A DNA stretch of 64,000 bases from Lepidurus packardi (GCA_023053545.1 JAKZAN010000005.1:4774001-4838000), one strand, 5' to 3'. Shown: positions 25,385 through 37,850, counted from the stretch's first letter. Notes: a model not told the origin generated them from the sequence alone. A program made the numbers and translations.

Positions 25385-26444
25385 GTCCTTCGGTGGTCGT
25401 GAAACTTCTCGGGGACAACACGACCTGGGGATTTTTCGCCATGAGTAGAAAAAAGTAATGACGTCGTCACTTGGTGGTACCAAAAATCGCACTCCTCTCC
25501 AACGGCTACACCAGAATTTTTTCCCCACCAGGCGTGCATTTTTACTCATAATGGTGCTTGGCCAGGGTCCAATTTTCGTAATCACTCCATACACGAGTAG
25601 TTCAGGCCTAGGGACCTTTATTGAACTCAATAATAGCACAAGTAGCTTTTCCGTAATACAGATGCATGTTAAGTCAGTTAGAAGCCGCTCCCCAGTTACA
25701 TACCCCGGGCATTTAGTGTTCATAAGTAATTATGAATACTTGGTGTACTCGAAAGCAAAGTTTCTTACAAACGACAAACTAAATACAAGGCTGTACCAAA
25801 ATAGTAAAAACAGAAAAACATGTACCGAACTGCAGAGCAAATATTTACCGAATTTCAAATAATTTTATAATTGACGTAGGGGTTCTTCAGCCAGAACATG
25901 TAATGTAGTCTTTTCTATAACATGTTTTTTCCTTTTTAAACCTTACTCCCCCTTTAAAGGAATCCCCCCCCCCCCCCCTGAGTCAGTTAAAAACAAGCCT
26001 GGTAAGAAAACGGGCTGTATTTCAGCTCTGATTACTCAACGCTGATCTAGAATGTCTACTTGTTACTTAGATTTTTTATTCGGCGGGAAACCCGGTAGTT
26101 GGCGTGATTGTCATTTTGTTTGTGGCAAACGTCACACGAAAATAGATAACATTGTCAGGCCTCCCTATTAACTCGTGACTTACAAAATTTGTCTTGCTTT
26201 AATATAATAACGTCGGTTTCCATGGTTTTATTTTAGGACCCACATTTCGGGTATTCAGACAATGTAGCTGTGTTTTCGTATTGTATACCACTTGAATAGG
26301 TATGTTAATAATGTTTATATTCTTAAGTTTACCTTGAACTTTTATTTGATCTGCCATCGTTTCAAAACTTGACATATGTAACTAATGATAATTTCGGTCC
26401 GTTGGTACTTTTACTTTTTATTTTAGTTCTATAGATCGTTATAA
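25385..26444. other. Spacer between glycine-rich peptide and SNM1A genes
   Basis: The first 130 bp are the glycine-rich peptide promoter, conserved with the downstream copies. A C15 run lies at 25964-25978. The rest shows no gene and should hold the SNM1A promoter and 5'UTR. Confidence 0.5.
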
Positions 26445-29229
26445 ATGGAGGATAATGATTCGAATAACGATTCGATGATGGGCGTATCTATATTTGAATT
26501 GGAGCGTTCTCGCAGAGCGAAAGGTCAGCCAAATAACTCTCCTGCTGATACAACTTCAGTGCCTAGTTCGCAGAGGACGGCTTCAGGCCGTCCATCAAAG
26601 CTATCTCGAAGCGCAAACAATAGATCATTAGTTCTACCCACTCCTCTTCCGGTTAGAAGAGAACCGGATCAAAACCAAGCCATACAAGAATCAGGTCCAA
26701 TTCCGTGTACTACAAGTCCATTTGAAACTAACAGTAGAACGCCAGAACCGATACTTATTCCAAATGATTTTAAGACACCTTTGCTTGACAAATCCCCGGT
26801 GAAAACTCCCACCACAAGTGTCAAGTCAGCTATCTCCTCTCAAATCCGGAAAGAACATTCAAGTTTCCAGTCTGTCGAAAGTGCCAAACGAAAGCTAAGA
26901 CTGGGAAATTTGGACGAAGATGGCCCTGAGGCTGGGAAAAAGTCAAAGTCTTCAGAATCGAGCCCTCCGATTATCAGAGGATCCTTTGATTTACGTACTT
27001 CGCCAATATCCAAACGGCCTATTATCCGAAAGTCAAAGCAGCCTCAGAATTCTAGCATGGACTGCCCTAGGTCGAGCCAAATACTTCCACGACGCCCTGT
27101 AGATCACTCTTTTGAATCCATTACGTTTCCCAGCTCAGACGAAGACAACAGAATTGAAAGTGAGCCTCCTGTATTCGACAGAGCTAGGGTAGAAGATTGG
27201 CTTGCTCGAAACCCTCAGCTTTCTCCTATCCTAGATGAATTGCCCGACGTAGGTATCTCGGATACGTCCACTGAACCCTGGCCGTCTTCTCCAGTTACCT
27301 CCAATAATGACACCACTGGAGTCGAAGACTACGTAGTTCCCTTATCGGGAGATGAAAAGCGGGTTAATAAGGGAAAGCAACTACTACAAACCTCACAAGT
27401 TAACCTGGCTAACAAATCGACTTCAAGACTGTCTCAAAAGAAGTCAGAAGTAGCTAAAGGTCAACAAAGCTTACTTAACTACGGGATCCGTAAGGTGGTT
27501 GAAGACGCAAACAAAGGAGTTCAGAGTGACAACACTAGCGAAGTTTCTTGTCAAATAATCGACGAAGTACCACGAGTCAAAGCAGCTGTGGCTTGGGCAC
27601 CTTTGATGGCCAAAATGAAAAAACGGCCGGATTTACGAGCTATATCCAATCCTCGGGATGCAGATAAACAGCCTTCGTACGATTGCCCGTTTTATAAACG
27701 AATTACTGGTAAAATCATTAAATCTTAGCTAAATTACAACAAGATCTCAGATTGTTGGATTTTTTAGGTACGAGTTTTGTCGTCGATGCTTTTTCGTACG
27801 GAAAGATTGAAGGGGTTACACACTACTTTCTGACGCACTTTCATAGTGATCATTACAAAGGATTGAACAGCTCCATTAACAAGCAAGTGGTTTGCAGCCG
27901 TATTACAGGTAATTTAACATTGAAGCTTATTTGTCTGTAGAAAACAGTAACTTATCTGTTTATTTTGTATTATACAGCAAATCTAGTTAAGGAATTCTTT
28001 AGGTTAAAGGATTCCCAATTGCTCGTGTTGGAACTAAATACATCTGTTATTATTAACGATGTGGAAGTGACTGCTGTCGATGCTAATCAGTAAGTGAACT
28101 CGCTTCAGTTAGCTTTTATAAATCAATTGGTTTGTTCGTATTCAAAAGTTTATTATTGTCTTTTTCGAATAGTTGTCCGGGAGCTGTGATGTTTTTGTTC
28201 CGTTTTCCGTATGGCAAATCTGTTTTACATGTAGGCGACTTTCGCTTCCAAGCTTCAATGAAAGAATGTCCAGTATTAAGGAGACATGATTTGGATGAAG
28301 TCTATTTGGACACTACGTAAGACAGTTAACTTCCCATGTGCTTATTATAGTAAATGACGTTTTATATTCTATTTTTAGGTTTTGCAAAGAGCAATATGAT
28401 TTTCCCAAACAGCATGTCGTGCTGACTAAAGCAGTAAACTTAAGCGTGAACTTTTGTGAAAATCGCTCGAAGCCGTTAATTGTCTGCGGCACGTACGCCA
28501 TAGGTACGACAATAGTAATGTCATCTTCGTTAATTTTAGTTATTATAATAATTAATTTCGGACGTCGTTAATTCTTGATATGCCTCTTTTAATTTTTTTT
28601 AATATAGGGAAGGAAAAGGTGTTTAAGGACATAGCCATTACGTTAAATTGTAAGATTTGGGCCAATCCGCGCAAAACAAAATATTTGCAATGCATAGGAG
28701 ATCAAGAAATCCTTCACCGGCTGACGAACAACAGAATGGAAGCTAAGGTCCATGTTGTTGAGCTTGGAGAGATTAATCAACGAGTAATGTGTTTGTCTAT
28801 CTCAGCTGCGTTTTTTATCACACTTTTCATTCTTTTTAGAAATTGACAAAATATTTTGAGAGCTTACAGGGTAATTTTGATGGATTGCTGGCCTTTAAAC
28901 CCACTGGTTGGGAACACGAGAAGAATAACCGTTTATGTGATGTACGCCCTAGGCAATATGGAAACGTGTTACTTGTCGGTAAGCTATTAATATATTGTAA
29001 ATTTGTTTTCTGAGTCAGTTTTTGGTAGAAATCGTTTTTAACACTTTTGTTTTCTATAGGCCTGCCTTATAGTGAGCATTCATCCTTCAATGAATTGAAA
29101 GAATTCGTGGAGTTTTTCTCACCAAAGAAAATTATTCCTACTGTGAATGTTGGGAATTCAGGAATTCAACAAAGGCTTTTTTCTTCTTGGAAAGCTAATC
29201 GTTTAGAATCTTCAGAGAAATGTTTTTAA
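26445..29229 (+). CDS. DCLRE1A: DNA cross-link repair nuclease SNM1A
   Basis: Metallo-beta-lactamase/beta-CASP 5'-exonuclease that resects DNA at interstrand cross-links in the nucleus. Exons: 26445-27708, 27768-27908, 27978-28089, 28173-28316, 28379-28503, 28608-28783, 28840-28978, 29060-29229; phases agree, 756 residues. The first exon encodes about 420 disordered, Ser/Pro-rich residues with basic nuclear-localisation-like stretches ([15 protein letters not shown]) and a degenerate PIP-like QQSLLNYG; no UBZ zinc finger was seen. [12 protein letters not shown] leads into the catalytic domain, with motif 2 HFHSDHYKG, then NHCPGAVM, HVGDFRF and YLDTTF, and beta-CASP signatures [29 protein letters not shown] and [10 protein letters not shown]. 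Metal-binding His and Asp residues are intact. The gene ends 117 bp from the NPRL3 stop, tail to tail. Confidence 0.93.
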
Positions 29230-29346
29230 AGAAAAGTTTTATGTATACTATGTCTTCGGAAAAATAATCCAGAAAACTTCCTTTTTAGTAAATTTTATTA
29301 TTTAATACTTTAACAAGGAATATAATATATCCTAACAACAGAAAGG

Positions 29347-31564
29347 TTAAGCTGAGTTGCAATATTTGTAGAAAATAGCGCTCGCGGCATCTTCGTGCTT
29401 ATAAGTGACTAAAACCGACCGGAATTTGTCAAGCAACTGCAGCAATTGGGATCGACGCACATTTTCGAAGTACATAATTTCCTCTAAATGATGCAGACCA
29501 ATAAAATATGGACACAACCTATAAATAGATGATAAATCTTAATTTTTTTTATAATTTGTATTTCTCACCTTGCGAATAGTCTTAGGTCGTCTGGATTTGA
29601 CGCTGCGGGAACAGCCAAGACGGCTTCTCTTTCTATTTCACTTAATTCAGCAAGTCGAACGTTTTTGTCAGAAAGTCCTTGATTGGAGGGAGGACTAGAT
29701 GTCAATTCATCGCTGCCCACTACGGTGAAGACTATTTTTTTTAGCCCAAATTAACTTTAAAAAGTGAACGATTTACCTGAAGCCATGTCACTATCACTAG
29801 GAACTCGTATGAAATCGTGACTGCTGCTCAAATCGTCAGGCGTTGATTGTCGACTGCCTTTGGATGAAGGATTTGGAGTCACTTTGATGGTTATTTTGTT
29901 TGCACTCTTTTTAGCGACGTAAGCAGTATTACTGATATCAACCATTAAGTGCACATACGTGTGTAATTGCATTAGAATACGGTGTTGCAAAAGCCAGACC
30001 ACAATTTGAACCAATTCTCCCTAAATTGCTTCTGTTAAATCTGTCCTGGTATGACAAACTTAAGTTAGAGCTCACTTGCTGTCTAGAAGTATCCATTGGG
30101 TGACGTTTCTGACTTAAAGTCGCAGGCATGGAAAATTCTGAAAGCATGTGAACAAAATTATGGCCTCGAAACTTGTCCGCAAACCTTTTGGCTAAGCTCG
30201 AGTTCCTAAGACACATAATTAGTTTCTTCGTGATATATAAGAAGAGAACTACGGAGAAATGGGGGCTGTAGGGGATATCACGTATTCGTTGCTATCACAT
30301 AAAGGATAGATGACAGTTGCCATGGCCCAGTAGAGCAAATGACCCACGAGTTGAAATACATGGGCTAATGTTAAATCCGCATCAGCTGCCAGAGTTTGCA
30401 AACTTTTAAGAGGGCTGCATATGGCTATAAGGCGTTTTAGAGCAGGGGAGGCATCCAGAGGCAATCTTGAAAGCACTTCCTCTTTATCCAAAAGAAGTAG
30501 AACAGCGTGGTAGGGTCTTAGAGCTTTTAAGCAATCGTAAATGGCCTTTGGCTAATATTTTGATTAGAACCAGTTTATTTTAAAAAACTAAGGAGTAATT
30601 AACTTACATCTATTTGGGTATGGGGATGATGTAACTGATGAACCTTTTGGGGTAAGCAGAAGCTAATTTCTATCCAACGATTTATCCGTAGTTGAACGTA
30701 GCCGGTGCCGCATAAACTAATCAGGTGTTGATATAGAGTAATTGAAAAGACAAAGAACTAATGTGCTACCTATCATAGACCGATTTTAGGTCCCTAGCCA
30801 GTGGGCTTCTCTGGAGAATCAGGTTGAAAGGAGACTCTTGGTGATCTTTGGGGGACATGGCAACCTCGTCTTGGGCGATAGTCATAATTCTGGCTTCCTG
30901 ACTTAGGTATTCGCAGCGGTTTTCTTCGTGCCGGATAGCAATAGCTAGTTTCTGGCTGAGCTCATGATAACAATTGACAACGGAATGTGTAGCGGTAGCC
31001 TATTTAAGTTAGGAATCAGTTATGTAAGTGTTTACTTTAATATCGGTTACCTTTAATGCGAACACTATGTTGAAGAGTATTATGGTAGAGTCCTCGGACC
31101 GTGTGGTGGCTTTATTGGAATTTTGTAGGAGCAGAGGGTAGCCAACAAAGCGAATGTCATTGATTTTGAGCTCAAATTTTGTATCGCAAAGGACGGATTT
31201 CACCGCAAATAAGTTTGACATAACCTAAATTAGGTAATCAGAACATTTTATGTTTCTTTTTTTTTGCAGCCAGACTATCATCATACTTTGCTGGGAAAAT
31301 CGCATAAGCTTGAACCCGAAGATGCCGAAAGTGATGGTGGAGCATTATTTAAATCTTCAGAAATAACGACACCGAATGGATTTTTTCTTTTCCCTATGGA
31401 AACAGCTAGATTGTATCATATCTTCTAAAATAACGAACCTATCTACCTGGATCAACTGAAGCTATTTTGGGTTTGCTTTGTACCTCATACGGATAACGGA
31501 ATAAAAGTCGATCGCCTTTAGTGCCATTTTCAACCAAAATTATGCTAAGGGGACTTATTTCCAT
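29347..31564 (-). CDS. NPRL3: GATOR1 subunit NPRL3
   Basis: GATOR1 is the GTPase-activating complex for Rag GTPases; it restrains TORC1 at the lysosome when amino acids are scarce. Exons: 31564-31447, 31393-31287, 31224-31051, 30999-30770, 30716-30608, 30551-30253, 30205-30076, 30020-29777, 29719-29569, 29518-29347; phases agree, 577 residues, near the usual family length. Diagnostic segments are [20 protein letters not shown] at the N-terminus, [86 protein letters not shown] and the C-terminal [16 protein letters not shown]. The 55-bp intron after 30076 is the shortest in the gene. Downstream it converges with SNM1A. Confidence 0.92.
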
Positions 31565-31865
31565 TGTTGTTTGTTTATGTGTAGATCACGCTCCAAAATG
31601 TTAAGCTGTTCAAAGCTGCGTTTTATTTGCTACAGTCGCGTCCTACCGAGTCAGTGAGAAACGTCCGCGTCAGGCGCTAAATTCGTTTTTATTTAGGACG
31701 AGTGTTGTCATACCAAATAAAACGGTTTGTAGCATTCGCTCCCGTCAGTTTTGTAAACATCCCTATTTTAAACGTTTTAATTTCTTCGATTTTTTTTAAA
31801 AACGAACGAGAACTAACGAGAACGAACGAGAACTTAAAAGAGTTTTTCCCACAGCGATAAGCTAC
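31565..31865. other. NPRL3 upstream region and left flank of Harbinger element
   Basis: No gene. The NPRL3 promoter must lie here; sequence from about 31640 appears to belong to the Harbinger element. Confidence 0.4.
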
Positions 31866-32757
31866 ATGGAGGCTGATGAAGAAGAAAGAGAAGTAGTTAG
31901 AGCTGGCAAGAAACCCATTCGATTACGTAAAGCTCTCCTCATTACATTGTGGAAGCTGAGAATCAATGCGTAGTATTGCAAATTTGTTCGGTGTAGCACA
32001 GAGTTCAGTACACTCCTGTGTTCGTCGGTTGTGTATTATAATTTGTGCAATGAGTTCTTGCTTAATTAAATGGCCCTCTTCATTAGCAGAATGTGAAATG
32101 TATGCTACCAAATTTGAAAGGAAGGCATACTTCCCGAACGTCGTCGGTGCAATTGATGGAGCGCATATAGACATAATATGTCCAGCCCACCAACAGAATA
32201 GTTACAAAAATCGGAAGTGTGGATATTCAATGATTCTCCAGGCCATATGTTCTCCCGACAAAACATTTACGGATGTATTCATTGGCTTTCCAGGTGCGGC
32301 CCACGACGCTCGTGTTTTCAGCCATCCAGAAATTCTTAGACAAACTTCAGAAAACACATTATCTAATTTTCCTGATTCACGTTTCCATGTACTGGGTGAC
32401 TCAGCTTATCTTCTTTTACCCTGGGTTATGACACCCTACAAAAGCAGCTCGACAAGAAGAGAACTCCATTACAACAACTGTCATTCACGAACAAGTATTA
32501 CCGTGGAACATACTTTCGGCCTTTTAAAAGCACGCTTTCGCAAGCTTCTTCTTGTCGATACAAAAATAGAGTTCATCCCCTATGTTATAGGTGCTTGTTT
32601 TACGTTACACAATTTATGTATGCAAAACGAAGGCGCTTTTTGTGAGGTGAATATTGATGCAATAGTGAACAGTGTAGAAGACGTGTATGTGAATCCGAAC
32701 CGTCAAGACGAAGAAGCGAGAGAGAAGCATAATCGCATAGCACAAATGTTATTATAA
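31866..32757 (+). pseudogene. Harbinger transposase (HARBI1-like), frameshifted
   Basis: From ATG 31866 a short frame (MEADEEEREVV to LLITLWKLRIN) ends at TAG near 31968. The protein continues in the +1 frame as MRSIANLFGVAQSSV, giving a frameshift in the N-terminal helix-turn-helix. The catalytic domain is intact: first Asp in VVGAIDGAHIDI, second in GFPGAAHDARVF, Glu in SITVEHTFGLLKARF, with HNLCMQ near the C-terminus. The body is 263 residues to the TAA at 32755-32757. The N-terminus is shorter than usual, suggesting a deletion as well. A translation start at 31966 giving a truncated protein is possible. Confidence 0.75.
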
Positions 32758-33267
32758 TCGGACAGGTCCCATAATTTTGTTTTAAAAAAACCTTGTGTGC
32801 TCAAGACAGTAAAATCCAGAAATCCAGATCAAATTCAGAAGTGTATCAACTTATTTTTGGCGGGAGTATTTATCACAGCCTTTAGATCAAACACGAACAG
32901 ATTATGGACATTAGCATTGAAAAGCAATTAAATAAGGAAACGAAAAATTTGCCAAACTGAAAAGATTAAATTATCAACACATATCTTCATCACTGTTGTG
33001 TTGTCGCTTTCTCCCCTGCTTTTCCTAATGTCAGATAATTTTCCCTTTTCCCGGTTGTTTCTTTTTCTTCAACTGCAACCTTTTTTCTCCATCAGCTTTA
33101 GCATGCTATCATTTTGAGACGTCTTGGCTTGCATGTCATTCACCATTTTGTTACGAAACTCTCGTATTTACTCTTTCTACGATTCTTCCATCTCTGTCTG
33201 CATGTGCATTTTACTTAAGGTTCTTTCAGCAGCTGCTTCCTCAGCACTTTCTTAGAATCTTGATTGG
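32758..33267. other. Harbinger internal non-coding stretch
   Basis: Lies between the convergent transposase and MADF frames. Minus-strand Glu/Lys-rich fragments suggest decayed 3' coding sequence of the MADF protein, but no intact frame is visible. Confidence 0.35.
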
Positions 33268-33603
33268 TCACACTTGGAGAGGGCGTTCTTGTGATGGAAT
33301 TCTAACTTTCCCAGGTATCCTCGTCAATACATATTTCTGTTTTTTTTTTTTTTTTTGAGGATTCAAGCAAAGTTTTGGCTGCTTGCACATTAAATGTTTT
33401 TTTTTTTCGAAAAGTACCTTGGGGCTGACTAAATCATCGTCACCAATGATATACAATATTTCGTCATAAAATCCAGGCTGTTTTATTGCCTTGCTACCCG
33501 TTTTCTTCGCATTGTCGTTCCAAGCGTTAAAAGATCTTTTTAGGTTCGACCATTTGTCTTTCACTCGTTCTCGTCTGACGCGTCTGGCCTTCGCGTCCGG
33601 CAA
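33268..33603 (-). pseudogene. Harbinger-associated MADF/Myb-like DNA-binding protein fragment
   Basis: The minus-strand frame carries a MADF-type helix core: RRERVKDKWSNLKRSFNAW, then SKAIKQPGFYDEILYIIGDD. PIF/Harbinger elements encode such a partner for transposase import and DNA binding. No ATG opens the frame, and the tail passes through an A-rich slip region (KKKKKKQK), so it looks truncated at both ends. Confidence 0.55.
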
Positions 33604-33710
33604 GACGCGACGCGTAGGCTTCTCTCACAAATAAAACACACAACAGATGACGCGTCAGACAAATAAAACGGCTTCCAGCCAGCGAGTCGGACTCGGAAAC
33701 GCGTCAAATA

Positions 33711-34532
33711 AAAAAAAAGCCCAAAGTAAATCTGAAGCTGGAACCCTGAATCGCAAGAGAATAAGTAATTATCTCTCGTATTTCTTGTATCGTAACGTTT
33801 CTAAACAGGCGAACTTTTTTTTTACTGTGATAAGATGATTAAAAGCTTATAGCTTGCATTAGTACTTTATGTGTTTTATTTATTATGTATTAAATTTATT
33901 TTAGTACAGTATATACAAGAGCTTTACAAAGGATTTATTAGTAATTGATATTACAAATAGGTGAATATAAGTACAAGACAACTATATTATATAACAAAGC
34001 TTCTATACTGAATTGTTTCTGTAAAATACGGATGGATTGACCATTTACAAGCGGGCCCAATGTTTTACGAGCGAAAAGTAAGATCGCTGGCCTTCGAAAT
34101 ACAACCTCCAATGCGATAAGAATAGGGGAAGAAGTGAAAAACTGGAGTTCTGGGACGATTGTAAGTCGTTCGCTTCTATGTTAATAACTCATATAGCATA
34201 AAAATTAGACCGATGGGGTATTCATCCAGAAAATTGAATTTTTATTCTCACTTAAATCCACCCATAAAACTTACTTTCCCTTAATGAAACCATTCCATCT
34301 CGAAAGGATGCCACTCCCCGTTTCGGTGAAGAATAAAAAAAATTGGCTCCTTGGGTAAAAAAAAGCCTTCTAATTAGAGCTTTCGAAACACCTTATTGGT
34401 CTCAGCGGGTTCAAGCAGATCTATGGATTATGCGGTCTGTTTGTTTCACAGACTTGCCGTTCCTCCAAAAGTATTTGCGGGGGAAATGCGACATACATTT
34501 AGGGATTCCATAATGCGTTTTCTCTATATATG
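33711..34532. other. Spacer between Harbinger and hAT elements
   Basis: AT-rich, no gene recognised. It ends at the hAT target-site duplication (34525-34532). Confidence 0.5.
34525..34532. repeat. hAT target-site duplication, left
   Basis: tatatatg, identical to 37843-37850 across the element. Confidence 0.9.
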
Positions 34533-34907
34533 CAGGCCCGCCCAGAGGGGGGGGGCGGGTGGGGCGATTTGTCCCGGGCCCCGGCTCCTTGGGGGGCCCC
34601 CACTTGGATTTTTTGTACACAAAAATACTGCTAAAAAATATTTGACAAAACTGCTCAATTTTTTTCAACACTTTTTAAAGCTTGTGAAACTCGCCATCTT
34701 GATGTATGGTGCACGCTCTAAAATCTTATAAACAACTGTAAAAAACCGCGCTCTTTTTTCAAGGTTACGGTTTCGGGCCATAGGGAGCACAACTAAAATA
34801 TTCTCACCACAGATGACAGCAGCTCCTAAGAGATCAGGCAATTGATGGAGTTTGGATTAGCTTATGGCTTAGTCTATCTATCACTTGACTATTCAGAATT
34901 AATTAGA

Positions 34908-37604
34908 ATGAAGAGAAATCACCCGTCTGGTGCTCAAAAAAGAAAACTTAAACGGGATAGGGATTCTGCAGACCAGCGTGGTAAAATAACTTTGATCGAC
35001 TTGGGTTGGATTTCGCAGCCCAGTTCCAGTCGCAACGAAATCGTTGAACATTCACTTACTACAGAAATTTCGTTCGAAAATGCTCAACAAGTGAATGAAG
35101 GTAAATTTGTCAATTCCTAGTGCGAAATGTATGGTACCTATTCAATTAACTTTGCTATCAGATGAGGCGCTACCTCAGCCAAGAACAGATACCGAAGAGC
35201 TCTTTGTTGCCAAGATCCTCCCCTACGAAATGTGTGAAGCAGAATTACCCGCTCAACATGAGGGAAGCGAAGCAGTAGAAGAAACTACTAGTTCACCTTT
35301 GCAACCGGAAGACAACTTACCAGGATTACGCGTCGAGAACGACGATGATATAGAACATCTAGCTGAAGCTGCACGTGATCCCGGCGCATGGACAACCCGT
35401 GAAGAAATCGTCAAGAACCGTGACCTCATTGTTCTACAAGGGGTTCCGTCAATGCCCACTGCTTTTCCGAGGGATTATGGACGGCCTTTCCCAGTGATTG
35501 TACTGTACAAGGAGCAGCCTAACAGCGTAAAAGTACCTCGAGACTGGTTAGTTTGGAGTGACAGCGTAGGAGGGCTATTTTGTTTTTCTTGCTGTCTTTT
35601 CCAAAGTGACCGGCAATCCGAATCCGCTTCAAAACTGTGCAAATTTGGAGTTGGCGTTAGAGGGAACTGGCATAAGCTTCACGAAAAATTGAGGAATCAC
35701 GAAAAGTCCGCTGCACACGTTGAAGCTTATCTTGCATGGAAGGACTGTTTAACTTCTTTAAAAAAGGCAACAGGAATTGATAAGGAGGTTGTGAAGCAAG
35801 TAAACAAAGAATCCGAGAAATGGAGAGAAATTCTAAGATGCTGTCTCGATGGGGCTTTGTTTTTGGCGGGAAGGAATCTTGTCTTTCGCGGTTCTTCTTC
35901 TCATGTCGGGGAGCACGGTAACGGGAATTTTATCGGGGTCTTAGAACTCATTGGCAGACATAACCAGACTCTGATGTATCATCTGGATGAGGTAGTGAAA
36001 TACCAGCAGCGAGGTGAAAGAATGCAGGCCCACTATCTCTCCTGGAGAACTCAGAATGAGTTTCTCGAGCTTTGTGGTAACTCTGTTCGAAAGGCTGTCG
36101 TAGATGAAATTATTAAAGCTCAGTACTATAGCATTATTGCTGATAGCACCCCAGATACATCCCACACAGAACAAGTCACATTCCTCTTTCGCTTTGTCAA
36201 CCAGAGTTCAGATGGTAATTGGGAAGTCTTCGAAAGATTTTTGAAACTTGCAGATTTTGAAAAAAAGAAAGGGAAAGACATTTCAGGTCTGATTTTCGAA
36301 GTTCTGAAGGAAAACAATTTGGAAATCATGCTTTGCAGAGGCCAAGCATACGATAACGCTTCTAACATGTCGGGCTGCTACAAGGGTGTACAGGCAGTAA
36401 TTTTAAAAGTGAACTCGTGCGCTCTTTATTCCCCTTGTGGAGCCCACAGTTTGAATTTGTGTGGTGTGAATGCTGCCCAGGCATGCCTTGCAATTAAGAG
36501 TTACTTTGGCAACATCCAAAAATTGTACAACTTGTTCAGCTGCAGTCCAGCTCGCTGGAAAGTTTTGCGAGAAAACGCAAGTGTATCTCTGCACAGCCTC
36601 TCAGATACTCGTTGGAGCGCCAGAATGGACGCTGTGAAGCCCTTGCTGAAGGACTATCGTGGAATCCTCAAATCTCTTGAGCTTCTTCAAGAACTGGATT
36701 TGCCACCTGAAGCGCACGCGGATGCAGATACGCTTGATAATTGGATGTCATCTTTTCACTTCGTCCTTTTGAGTACATTTTGGTACAAGACTCTGCAGGC
36801 CATCGATGACAGGAACAAGCTGCTACAAAAAGCGAGTCTTAGCATTGAAGGAGAAGTTAGAGAATGCAGAAACCTTCTTCAAGACATCGAAACATTGAGA
36901 ACGAACTGGGACCAGACCAACTAGTAAGTGAAGCTAAACTAGTCGCTACTCAGTTGGGCTTGGAAAGCCAGCTAAAAACCAAAGCACTCCATAAAAGGAA
37001 GACTTTTTATGGTGAACCGAAAAATACGGAGCACTTGCATGAAACAGCGGAGGACAAGTTTAAAGTAGAAGTCTTTTTGGCCACTTTAGACAGAATATCA
37101 ATGGAAATTAAAGAGCGTTTTCAAGCAGCGAATAACATTTGCGATCTCTTCTCTTTTCTTTGGGACCAAGAAGTCACAAATATGGATTTAATACATCGGA
37201 AAACCAAAAGTCTCGCTCAAGCTTATTCTCGTGATTTAAATGAAGAAGATCTAGTCGAAGAAATGCGACTTTTTGTCAAGATTCGTGAAAATTTTCTCCA
37301 GTCAAAGCTTTGCTCTCCCTTGAAGCTGCTAAACAAAATATATGAACATTCCTTAGAGACCTTGTTTCCTCAGATTTGTATATCGTTGCGTATGTTTCTT
37401 TGTTTGCCTGTGTCAGTTGCGTCTGCTGAGCGATCTTTCAGCAAGATGTCCCTCGTAAAAAACCACTTGCGCTCCACTATGGGCCAGGAACGACTAAATC
37501 ATTTAATGATTTTATCTGTTGAACACAAACTGGCTCGGAATCTTAATTACGATAATTTAATTGACGAGTTTGCAATGCGAAGAGCAAGAAAGTCTGTATT
37601 CTGA
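34908..37604 (+). pseudogene. hAT transposase (zinc finger MYM-type protein 1-like), one frameshift
   Basis: Exon 1 is 34908-35100 (MKRNHPSGAQKRKLK), then a 61-bp intron and exon 2 from 35162. A TTF-type zinc finger region (PRDWLVWSDSVGGLFCFSCC, WHKLHEKLRNHEKSAAH) is followed by the RNase-H-like DUF4371 core (YYSIIADSTPDTSHTEQ, GQAYDNASNMSG, CGAHSLNL). The frame ends at TAG 36922-36924 (TNWDQTN). The protein continues in the next frame as QLVSEAKLVATQLG to the hAT dimerisation domain (LPVSVASAERSFSKMSLVKN) and stops at 37604. Everything else is open, so a single indel near 36910 seems to have broken an otherwise intact transposase. A sequencing error would also explain it. Confidence 0.85.
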
Positions 37605-37754
37605 ATTTTTCTTTTGTTTTGTCTATATACAAGTCTGATTTAATCAAGATTACAGAAGGTTTTCAATTTTTTAAATACTTTTTTTTACAGTTTCTTATGT
37701 GCACCAAAGGGGCCTCAATAAAAGAAGCGGTCAATAGACGCAGCCTACGACGGC

Positions 37755-37758
<4 letters not shown>

Positions 37759-37785
<27 letters not shown>
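37759..37785. repeat. Poly-A tract in hAT 3' end
   Basis: 27 consecutive A followed by seven G, just inside the right terminal repeat. Confidence 0.85.
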
Positions 37786-37792
<7 letters not shown>

Positions 37793-37842
37793 CCTCCATT
37801 TTAGGTTCGCCCCGGGCCCCGTCTAACCTCTGGGCGGCCCTG

Positions 37843-37850
37843 TATATATG
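37843..37850. repeat. hAT target-site duplication, right
   Basis: tatatatg, identical to 34525-34532. Confidence 0.9.

Larger units (their letters stand above)
31640..33710 (+). mobile_element. PIF/Harbinger DNA transposon, decayed
   Basis: It contains the two genes typical of the superfamily: a DDE transposase (plus) and a MADF/Myb-like protein (minus). Both ends carry GC-rich blocks with imperfect inverted resemblance: tttatttgctacagtcgcg near 31627-31645, and tttatttgacgcg on the minus strand near 33710. The exact termini and the expected 3-bp target-site duplication could not be fixed by eye, so the boundaries are approximate. Confidence 0.6.
34533..37842 (+). mobile_element. hAT-superfamily DNA transposon, ZMYM1-like group
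   Basis: The 3310-bp element is bounded by a perfect 8-bp target-site duplication, tatatatg (34525-34532 and 37843-37850), the length expected for hAT. The ends are inverted repeats starting CAGGCCCGCCCAGAGG on the left and CAGGGCCGCCCAGAGG on the right, one mismatch in 16. Both ends continue into G/C-rich runs. It contains one transposase gene and a 27-A run near the right end (37759-37785). Confidence 0.92.

Noticed and set aside
34396..34731. Frame of 111 codons rich in Gly/Pro
   Set aside because: It spans the hAT target site and terminal repeat, so it is an artefact of low-complexity sequence.
36903..36930. Intron at the hAT frame change (ctagtaagt)
   Set aside because: GTAAGT is present but no acceptor at a plausible distance restores the frame while keeping conserved sequence; a one-base indel is simpler.
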